This document shows, piece after piece, positions 1-5,594 of a stretch of 6,658 nucleotides of DNA. The notes beneath the pieces were generated by a model. It ran no database searches. It saw nothing but the letters and a program-made list of their open reading frames with translations, and was not told the DNA's origin. Source of the DNA: Acidobacteriota bacterium (GTDB lineage: Bacteria > Acidobacteriota > Terriglobia > UBA7540); NCBI GenBank assembly GCA_021828225.1, contig JAKASH010000165.1, forward strand, positions 1 through 6,658, in the 5' to 3' direction. A program made the translations under genes and the position numbers. Positions within the stretch are counted from its first letter, which is position 1. Each line of letters begins with the position of its first letter.

Positions 1-440
1 GTGGAAGAAGACGGTTGAGTATCGCCGTCACCTTCTTCGGCAGACTTCGAGTCGCCGAACGGGGCTAGAAATCCCCCCACGTCTAACACCGCACAGGACT
101 CCACGGCCTTACGAACGGCCCGGTAGAGCTCGGCAGGATTCTGTTTGGTAAGCTTTTTTGAGCCCAGCTCATTCGCGACCTTACGAATGCCCAACTGGCC
201 ACGGTCAGGGTGCAATGCCTCGCTCACCGGCAACAGGGAAATCTTCTCTGCGCGGCACACATTCACGAAGTTCTCTAAAATGTGACGCCGTACCATTTCG
301 CCACTGATACCGTCGTATGTGAACTTTCCCACGTCAATGCGGCGAGGCTGCATCAGGTTGCTGCCCTCCGATCCTTCGTTATTGAGAGCGTGGAAACCTA
401 AGCCCAGCCGGTAAGAAAAGGAAATACTCCAAATGCTCAT
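1..440 (-). CDS. cas7: Cas7, DevR/Cst2-type crRNA-binding backbone subunit of a type I Cascade (5' part only)
   Basis: This is the N-terminal 146 codons of a Cas7-family RAMP protein; the rest lies beyond the left edge. In known type I systems several Cas7 copies polymerise along the crRNA spacer and form the Cascade backbone. Family features seen: an opening beta strand with a glycine-rich stretch (SYRLGLGFHALN, residues 9-20); an R-R-I-D-V segment (33-37); ISGEMVRRH (45-53), the usual 'ISGE.lR.H' signature; and CAVLDVGGFLAP (116-127), matching the 'C.vdDv.GFL' motif of DevR proteins. The visible part ends in a D/E/S-rich stretch that is probably a loop. The ATG at 440 overlaps the upstream TGA as ATGA and has GGAGG (448-452) 7 nt upstream, so the start is secure. 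Assignment to the Cas7/DevR family is confident; the subtype is not. Confidence 0.88.
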   Translation of the reverse strand, partial: MSIWSISFSYRLGLGFHALNNEGSEGSNLMQPRRIDVGKFTYDGISGEMVRRHILENFVNVCRAEKISLLPVSEALHPDRGQLGIRKVANELGSKKLTKQNPAELYRAVRKAVESCAVLDVGGFLAPFGDSKSAEEGDGDTQPSSS

Positions 441-874
441 TCCTTTACCTCCCCGGAATCCTCGTCCTCGGACAGAGGAATTTCAGTTTCAACAACACCC
501 GGTGCCGTTTCAGCCTCAGACCCAGACCTGCTTTGCTTCGGAGGTCTGCTCTCCTGAACCAAGTACATCCTGAACAGGTCGCGAAAAGTCTCGAACTCGT
601 CCCCGATAAGCTGCAAGACACTATCAGGCTCGAACCGATGGCTTTCCTCCGAGCCCACGAAAGTGTTCCCGCGATGCCCAATTTCGATAAGATTCAGCGA
701 TCGGTTTATAAATGCCTTCGGGTTTGGGGAGGACCGGAGCGTCGCCACTTCGTCGTACCACCTCTTGGCGGGGTCATCCGCATCCTTCATCCTCGCGTAG
801 TAAATTGCTGAGGCGACCGCGCGGGCGAATTTATGAACACTCTCAGAGTCGCCGTGCCATTGCCCGTATGCCAT
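437..874 (-). CDS. Candidate internally initiated Cas11-like small subunit, in frame within the cas8-like gene
   Basis: Codon 351 of the cas8-like gene is an ATG (874-872) preceded by GGGAGG with 8 nt between GGAGG and ATG, a near-ideal initiation site buried in coding sequence (codons for R-E-V-F-E). Translation from it would give a 145-aa protein sharing the cas8-like stop. It would be a helical-looking domain (MAYGQWHGDSESVHKF onward) plus the acidic tail. Cas11 small subunits are small helical proteins that line the Cascade belly. In subtypes I-B, I-C and I-D they are known to be produced by internal translation from the 3' part of the large-subunit gene. No separate cas11 is visible between the genes here. 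The site is seen directly; the function and actual use of the start are inference. It could be a chance purine-rich stretch. Confidence 0.45.
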   Translation of the reverse strand: MAYGQWHGDSESVHKFARAVASAIYYARMKDADDPAKRWYDEVATLRSSPNPKAFINRSLNLIEIGHRGNTFVGSEESHRFEPDSVLQLIGDEFETFRDLFRMYLVQESRPPKQSRSGSEAETAPGVVETEIPLSEDEDSGEVKE

Positions 875-1924
875 TTCGAACACCTCCCGCACATGGTCTG
901 AAAGAGTGAATATCTGTTCCGTTCCTGCGGCCTTCAGCTTTTCCTGTGATGTTATGAGTCCGGAAAGATTCCTCGCCGTGGGCTGCATCAGCCAGTTGGC
1001 CATCGCGATCGCGTGAGGCGTGAATTCGGTGGCCTTCTTGTTTTGCCAAGCCTTCCTGACTGCACGTCGGAATACGCCGTGCAGAACAGCAGCAAAGTCG
1101 GACGATTTGATTTTTCCTATAGCGGTCGAAGCGATTGCGATATTTCCAGAATAGGCAAAGTCGCCCCGTCTCACCTGGCGGTTATACACCACTGCACTCA
1201 AGCGGTCCTGGTATCCCTCAGCGAATAAGGACGTCTTTAGCGCGAGCAGCATCAGGGCCTCCGCACAAAGGAGATTTGGTACGGCCACCCACGCTCGCAC
1301 TGGACTCACCACCTTCGATAGATCGATTTGCCCCTCGAAGATCGGAAGGAAAACGATATCGCCGACCGCTTCCGTGCGAACCTTTCCAGCGAACGCCAAT
1401 AGGCCGTGCGATAGTCTAAGCTGGGCGATGCACTCTTTGGCAGTACTTTGACCGGACTCCATTGTGTGATAGGAGCTGGCTGCTACTCCACGAATACCGG
1501 ACTGGATGGCAGAATCGAAACGCGCGAACGCCTTGTTCGCACGATGTAGGGAGTCGTCTTGGCCACCCAGGTCCTCGCCGGATTGGAGGGATTCTGCAAG
1601 AGCCTCGCAGTACGTGCTTGTGCTCACAGACCCCTTCATCTTGGGATCGATGTTCTTGCGAACCAGGTCGAGCGCAGCCTTGTCTCGTCCCATCGTGCGC
1701 CAGAGCCGCCTACGTCCTTCCACGCGCCAACGGCTTCCTTCGTCGCATATGTAAACGTCTTCGCGTACCCCGATGTACAGGTCTATCGCGCCGTATAGGC
1801 GCAACGCATCGAAGAATGGCAGGCCGGTTTTGCGCACATGAAGAGCGATCGCCTTGCCGCCGAAGCCGTTCAAGGCCGCGACAGCTTGCGACCAATCAAA
1901 TCCGCTCGCGGTCAGTGCTGCCAC
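437..1924 (-). CDS. Putative Cas8-like large subunit of a type I CRISPR effector (not recognisable by sequence alone)
   Basis: The 495-aa protein lies between cas3 and cas7, where type I operons normally carry cas8, the large subunit that recognises the PAM and recruits Cas3. I do not recognise a subtype signature, so the call rests on position and size. Visible features: an N-terminal GLPFFDALRLYGAIDLYIG segment (34-52); a basic patch (RRRLW, 71-75) and many K/R residues fitting nucleic-acid contact; a hydrophobic region at 205-235; a predominantly helical-looking C-terminal third; and a disordered acidic tail ending SEDEDSGEVKE. There is no Cys zinc-finger pair as in some Cas8a/Cas8b proteins and no membrane segment. 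The start is GTG at 1924, 13 bp inside the cas3 end, with AGGAG at 1937-1933 spaced by 8 nt. The stop overlaps the cas7 ATG. An internal start at codon 351 is listed separately. Confidence 0.72.
   Translation of the reverse strand: MAALTASGFDWSQAVAALNGFGGKAIALHVRKTGLPFFDALRLYGAIDLYIGVREDVYICDEGSRWRVEGRRRLWRTMGRDKAALDLVRKNIDPKMKGSVSTSTYCEALAESLQSGEDLGGQDDSLHRANKAFARFDSAIQSGIRGVAASSYHTMESGQSTAKECIAQLRLSHGLLAFAGKVRTEAVGDIVFLPIFEGQIDLSKVVSPVRAWVAVPNLLCAEALMLLALKTSLFAEGYQDRLSAVVYNRQVRRGDFAYSGNIAIASTAIGKIKSSDFAAVLHGVFRRAVRKAWQNKKATEFTPHAIAMANWLMQPTARNLSGLITSQEKLKAAGTEQIFTLSDHVREVFEMAYGQWHGDSESVHKFARAVASAIYYARMKDADDPAKRWYDEVATLRSSPNPKAFINRSLNLIEIGHRGNTFVGSEESHRFEPDSVLQLIGDEFETFRDLFRMYLVQESRPPKQSRSGSEAETAPGVVETEIPLSEDEDSGEVKE
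441..454 (-). promoter_or_regulatory. Ribosome binding site of cas7
   Basis: On the minus strand GGGGAGG (454-448) stands 7 nt before the cas7 ATG at 440, and a second AGGA lies directly against the start codon. It lies inside the 3' end of the upstream gene. Together with the ATGA overlap it fixes the cas7 start and suggests coupled but independently strong initiation, which suits a subunit needed in several copies per complex. Confidence 0.75.
881..888 (-). promoter_or_regulatory. Internal Shine-Dalgarno inside the cas8-like gene
   Basis: The minus-strand octamer GGGAGGTG at 888-881 lies in frame within the cas8-like coding sequence. It is 6 nt from its last base, or 8 nt from the GGAGG core, to the ATG at 874. 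It matches the anti-SD as well as the sites in front of the cas8-like gene and cas7 do. Confidence 0.5.
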
Positions 1925-4368
1925 TGCTCCAACTCCTCTCCGGCAGCATCCGAGCGGTCTGCCATAAGGATGGCCCGACCTACTAGCGCGTATATTGGAA
2001 ACAGGTCGTCGTTCGGAAGTGCGAGCGGAACTAGGTCCTTGGGCGCCTTCTCTGAGGCAGCTCGAATGATCTCTTCCGCGCGGTCGCTTACGTTTGCAGG
2101 CACACCGATGTCTTGCAATACTTCCTGAACAAAGTCCTTTGCGCGAGCGTCAGGTTCGAATGTGTACCGCACCGTGGCAGGATTAGTGAGACTCGAATGG
2201 TGCCGTGCGGCAGCCAGGGCGATGGTGCGCACAAGGTGCTCCGCCGCTGGCTCAAGTTTTCCGAAGAGCAACTCACACGCTTTGAGGGTCGCTGAAAAGC
2301 CCGGCGGCGTATGGGGAGGGAATTTGAAGTGCGCTTGTGTGTTGCCGGTTCGCCCTATCAGTCCGTTGGGGGCATCGGGATCTACTTCCCTTGCCTTTTT
2401 CTGCCACTCGCTACCCGCTTTACCGATATCGTGAAACGCAGCGCCCACTACAGCGATTTGTGCAATCGTGTCGCCCAGTGCAACGATCTGGTCGGGACTC
2501 ATCTCCGGCTCCACTGATTCAAGAACTCTTAAGAGCGCCCTCCGATATGACGACCTCTCGTCCCCAACGGCAGCGAGCCGCCTCCGGGTCCCTTCGACAA
2601 CGCCCCTTACGTGGTCAAGCAGTGTCTGGCGCTTGCCGCTCTCGAGCGACATTTGCGCTCGGCTGTTCTCGGTACGGGGGCTCCACGCACTCTCCAAAAC
2701 GATCCCATCGCCGTCCGGCGGACTTGCGCCTTTTTCAATGAAGCATAGACCTTTGGCCATGTGAAGGTATGCGACAGTGGCGGGCAAAACGAGGACATCC
2801 CCAAGGCGCACCGAATCTGCTGGCTCAACTGACAATTGTCCCTCGTCGTACCGAATAACCTTGCCAGATCGGGCGCGGCGAGCCATTTCTTGGGCTTGCG
2901 CGAAGCTCACCGACGAGGTTTCAGGCTCGAGGCGCGACGCCAACCGTTGCTGGAGGTCCTGTAACTCACTTGCGGTTACGGCAACTTCGATGGAGAGAAT
3001 TTCCCTAAACTGACGAGCGATGGCTCCTGGGTCGCGCTCTTGGGCGGCGCGGTCGAAGAGGTTAAGAGCGAAGGGCACTCTACCAAGTGCCTGTTGTACT
3101 TGCTCCCTCTGCTTCTCCCCGCTGTCCTTGGGCAACTTGCCCTGGCTGTTCACTTCAATCGCCCAGGCGTCGTCAACCCACTCACGCTCAACCTCCCATG
3201 AGAGTTGCTTCTCGTCGGGCCAATTCTTCAACGTTGCGGCGACCGCTTGCGCTCGATAAGGCCGCGCCCATTCCGCCATCTGGCTCGCGGCTACCCTTAG
3301 AACGCAGAATTCGCCTTCGACCGTGCCCTTACGAAACCACCTGGCACATCGGCCAGACCGCTGCACAAGTGTATCTACCGGGGCGGGGTCGGAAATCACC
3401 AGTGGTGCCGAGATGTCGAGGCCTGCCTCAGCGACCTGATTGGTGAGCAGCAACCAGCTACCCTCTTTGCTAGACTTGCCGAAGCGCTCCAACACCTCCG
3501 CCTCGGCTTTTGCTCTCCAGGCGCGGGGCATGCGGTTGTGCAGCACTGTTATCGTATTAGGGTCCACGCCGTCTCCGCGGTGCGCTAGGCGATCGTACAC
3601 ATTCTGTAATCGGGTAACGGTGTTGGCGAAGTAAATCCGCTTTCCGGGCGTGTTGATTAGCCGCTCGTCCAGCTTTCCACAGTCGATCCTTCCGTCTTCC
3701 TCTTGTTTCTTAGCCTTCAGCTCCAGCAGGGATATGGTGACGTGGCGATTCCGGCTTCGTAGCTTAAGACCCTCGTCGTTTTCGACATCCCCTTCACCAA
3801 CGACCAGCAACTCGATCCCCATTTCCTTGCATACAATCTCGGCAACTGCCTTTGGCAAAGTTGCGGTTTGGACCACGGTCTGAAGCCCGAACCTCTTCAC
3901 GCGGAAGTCAATAATGCCCAGCAAAATTGAGAGCGCCTCGCGGGAGATTGCCCAGGCAAGGTGAGCCTCATCGAGTATCAATCGCGACATGAGCAGGGCA
4001 GCGGCGACCGCATGTCCAGCCTTCAGTGGCAGGCTCAATGGGAGCCCTGGCACGCCGCACACTACCTGGTCATAGGTCGTTACGATCACTTCTTCGCTGA
4101 AAAGATAGCTTTCTTGAGTATCCCCGTGGTGGACAATTGGTGTAATCGGCTTGCCGTCACGCTTTAATTCGGAAATGGCATCTCGGATTCCCACGCCAAG
4201 CGCCCTCAACGGTACCGCGTAGATCGTTTTTGTGAACTTATCCTGAACGTCAGCCGTGACTGCCAAGGTCTTACCCAGACCGGTCGGTGCAAGAAGGAGG
4301 AGGCTTTTCCCCTGCTTCAAAAGCTCCTGAGCCTTTAACTGAAAGGTTGTGAGTGATGGACCTGTCAT
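1912..4368 (-). CDS. cas3: Cas3 helicase-nuclease with reversed order: SF2 helicase first, HD nuclease at the C-terminus
   Basis: An 818-aa Cas3, the DNA-unwinding and cutting enzyme recruited by target-bound Cascade. Helicase motifs in order: Q-like TTFQ (7-10), Walker A APTGLGKT (27-34), PLRAL (53-57), VTTYDQ (96-101), DEAH (133-136), TATLP (168-172), YFANT (246-250), a motif V region NQVAEAGLDIS (310-320) and QRSGRCAR (336-343). The HD domain follows: H586, HDIGK (646-650), H680 or H686, RHH (722-724) and ADRSDA (803-808), so every expected metal-ligand motif is present and both activities look intact. Only about 26 residues precede Walker A, so there is no N-terminal HD. A longer reading from 4446 would overlap cas6 by 77 bp. 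I prefer the ATG at 4368, one base after the cas6 TGA, with AGAAGG 11 nt upstream inside cas6. The 3' end overlaps the next gene by 13 bp. Confidence 0.95.
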   Translation of the reverse strand: MTGPSLTTFQLKAQELLKQGKSLLLLAPTGLGKTLAVTADVQDKFTKTIYAVPLRALGVGIRDAISELKRDGKPITPIVHHGDTQESYLFSEEVIVTTYDQVVCGVPGLPLSLPLKAGHAVAAALLMSRLILDEAHLAWAISREALSILLGIIDFRVKRFGLQTVVQTATLPKAVAEIVCKEMGIELLVVGEGDVENDEGLKLRSRNRHVTISLLELKAKKQEEDGRIDCGKLDERLINTPGKRIYFANTVTRLQNVYDRLAHRGDGVDPNTITVLHNRMPRAWRAKAEAEVLERFGKSSKEGSWLLLTNQVAEAGLDISAPLVISDPAPVDTLVQRSGRCARWFRKGTVEGEFCVLRVAASQMAEWARPYRAQAVAATLKNWPDEKQLSWEVEREWVDDAWAIEVNSQGKLPKDSGEKQREQVQQALGRVPFALNLFDRAAQERDPGAIARQFREILSIEVAVTASELQDLQQRLASRLEPETSSVSFAQAQEMARRARSGKVIRYDEGQLSVEPADSVRLGDVLVLPATVAYLHMAKGLCFIEKGASPPDGDGIVLESAWSPRTENSRAQMSLESGKRQTLLDHVRGVVEGTRRRLAAVGDERSSYRRALLRVLESVEPEMSPDQIVALGDTIAQIAVVGAAFHDIGKAGSEWQKKAREVDPDAPNGLIGRTGNTQAHFKFPPHTPPGFSATLKACELLFGKLEPAAEHLVRTIALAAARHHSSLTNPATVRYTFEPDARAKDFVQEVLQDIGVPANVSDRAEEIIRAASEKAPKDLVPLALPNDDLFPIYALVGRAILMADRSDAAGEELEQWQH
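1933..1937 (-). promoter_or_regulatory. Ribosome binding site deciding the GTG start of the cas8-like gene
   Basis: AGGAG on the minus strand, 8 nt before a GTG codon at 1924, lies in the last codons of cas3. The first in-frame ATG of the gene is far downstream and would remove conserved-looking N-terminal sequence, so the GTG is preferred. Confidence 0.65.
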
Positions 4369-4369
4369 T

Positions 4370-5389
4370 TCACTTCGTACCTTCTGGCAACTCAAACCGT
4401 CCATTGCCCCATGCAGTGTGCTTGCCCAGATGAATTGCTTCGCCAAAAGCTAGCCAAGACAGAAACTCTAACAAATCTCCTTCGTAGGTTGCCTCGCCAA
4501 TGAAGCCTGAAAGTTCGTGCCTTTCTCGAGTTCTCGACGATGTGCGAAACCGTTCCACCCATTCAGTGTGAGCAGCGGTGGTTCGCACTTTCTCTGCGCG
4601 CTCGCCTAGCTCCCTAAAATCTACAACAAGAGGACCGTCGCCAAAGAACGTGCTAAGCGCGTTGATCCGGTCGCGCAAGCGCTTGAAGATGTGGTGGAAC
4701 TCCGGGCGGCGGACGACCTCCCCATCGGCGCGCAAAAAGGTGGGTGTCAGAAATTGGATCGTGATGCTCTGCGCTGGTCCGCTACCGTTCTGGCTCCGAA
4801 GCTCTTGAAGACGGGCTCCGATCCACTCTAGGGATCTGACGGTACGGGTTGCACGGAACACCTGGTCCTCGTTGCTATAGATCAGTTTTGTCCGGCTACC
4901 CTGTTCCGCGCCGTTCGAGGAAATCCCGGTCTGCTCGACTCGCTCCAGTATGCATTTGGCGCGGTTCAGGCCCAGCCCCTCCAGAGCGAGTTCTTTGAAT
5001 GACAGCACAAAGTAGGGAAGGAAATCGAGTGCTCGGCCGATGAGAACCAGGTCGAACTCGAACCGCTGTCCCTTCCCGAACCGACGCTGCTGCGTGATTG
5101 GCGCTCGGAAAACAAATGGGCGTGGGATGTCTTGATTCTTGGAAAGCCGCTCCGAGCCGGGCGGTGGTGAGGGCTCGAAGACCGCCTTGTATGGGCATGA
5201 AGCACCCAGCGGACAAGATTTCGTGTCGCGGCATTGGGGAACGCAACAGAGTCGCCGGAAAGCATGGCCGAATCCGCCACGGAGCATGTTGCCCTTGTTT
5301 ACGGCGGGCACGTGCATCGGCTCCTCCGGCACGATCGTGAAGCGAAACAGGCCCACCGGCAGGTTGCACGCTATCACGTCGTCAGCCAT
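4370..5389 (-). CDS. cas6: Cas6-family CRISPR pre-crRNA endoribonuclease (RAMP, C-terminal glycine-rich loop type)
   Basis: A 339-aa RAMP protein and first gene of the operon. Cas6 cuts pre-crRNA inside the repeats to release mature crRNAs. Evidence: GNMLRGGFGHAFRRL (33-47), the N-terminal signature of the broad Cas6 family; a five-Cys cluster (C48, C49, C53, C59, C65) ending in CPYKAVFEP, typical of these proteins; and a C-terminal GKHTAWGNGRF (322-332), the 'G.hT.wGnG.f' glycine-rich RNA-binding loop near the end, where Cas6 proteins carry it. H26 and H42 are possible catalytic histidines; this cannot be decided by eye. The start is uncertain: ATG at 5389 is used, but a TTG two codons earlier (5395) is possible; an in-frame TGA lies just upstream and neither start has a clear SD. 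The stop is one base before the cas3 ATG. The protein could also be described as a Cas6-like RAMP of a subtype-specific branch. Confidence 0.87.
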   Translation of the reverse strand: MADDVIACNLPVGLFRFTIVPEEPMHVPAVNKGNMLRGGFGHAFRRLCCVPQCRDTKSCPLGASCPYKAVFEPSPPPGSERLSKNQDIPRPFVFRAPITQQRRFGKGQRFEFDLVLIGRALDFLPYFVLSFKELALEGLGLNRAKCILERVEQTGISSNGAEQGSRTKLIYSNEDQVFRATRTVRSLEWIGARLQELRSQNGSGPAQSITIQFLTPTFLRADGEVVRRPEFHHIFKRLRDRINALSTFFGDGPLVVDFRELGERAEKVRTTAAHTEWVERFRTSSRTRERHELSGFIGEATYEGDLLEFLSWLAFGEAIHLGKHTAWGNGRFELPEGTK

Positions 5390-5415
5390 AGCCAAACCGT
5401 AAAAAGCAGTTTCTC

Positions 5416-5444
5416 ATTCTACTGAATCGCCGCGAAGTTGTCCG
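5416..5444 (-). promoter_or_regulatory. Candidate sigma70 promoter of the cas operon
   Basis: On the minus strand, CGGACA (5444-5439; 4 of 6 to TTGACA) is separated by exactly 17 nt from TAGAAT (5421-5416; 5 of 6 to TATAAT). Transcription would start near 5409, giving a leader of about 20 nt before the cas6 ATG. It is the best-spaced pair I found upstream of cas6, and the only promoter needed given the tight gene junctions. It was found by eye and is untested. Confidence 0.35.
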
Positions 5445-5446
5445 CT

Positions 5447-5470
5447 ATTTCGTAACCGCGATTTCGTACC
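5447..5470. repeat. Short tandem direct repeat upstream of the cas promoter
   Basis: ATTTCGTAACC (5447-5457) and ATTTCGTACC (5461-5470) repeat with a 14-bp period and differ by one base insertion. They lie immediately upstream of the proposed -35 box of the cas operon, where an activator or repressor, or a recombinase accessory protein, could bind. Two short copies can arise by chance. Confidence 0.3.
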
Positions 5471-5594
5471 AGGCCCCCGACGGGACCGTGCCTTCAAACG
5501 CCCGCTTTGCCCAAAGAATCACCCCGAGAACATGAATGGCGCGCGCATGGTCCCGGGGGATGCCCCGCTCGCTGCTCCTCCTGGACGGTGAAAC

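Larger units (their letters stand above)
5390..5594. other. Divergent intergenic region between cas6 and the recombinase gene
   Basis: This 205-bp region separates the two divergent genes. It holds the candidate cas promoter and the short direct repeat. I see no convincing promoter for the recombinase, no CRISPR repeats, no tRNA and no hairpin-plus-T terminator. A 19-codon frame (ATG 5532 to TGA 5591) ends 3 nt before the recombinase ATG. It has no good SD and is not called as a gene. Confidence 0.6.

Noticed and set aside
1462..1986. 174-codon open frame on the plus strand opposite the cas8-like gene
   Set aside because: It is wholly antisense to a gene with clear SD signals and operon context; its Arg/Cys/Ser/Pro-rich composition is typical of a shadow frame in GC-rich DNA.
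4896..5369. 157-codon frame overlapping cas6 on the same strand
   Set aside because: It is a shifted frame inside cas6, which has the Cas6 N-terminal and glycine-rich loop motifs; the composition is low-complexity and shadow-like.
5392..5535. Open plus-strand frame in the intergenic region reading like a protein remnant
   Set aside because: It has no usable start codon with an SD and no recognisable family, so it cannot be supported as a gene or pseudogene.
5532..5591. 19-codon frame directly before the recombinase, possibly a leader peptide
   Set aside because: It ends 3 nt before the recombinase ATG, which is suggestive, but it has no clear SD and no distinctive codons; chance is the simpler explanation.
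5390..5594. Possible CRISPR array or leader between the divergent genes
   Set aside because: There are no repeats of CRISPR length; only a short 10-11-bp pair is present.
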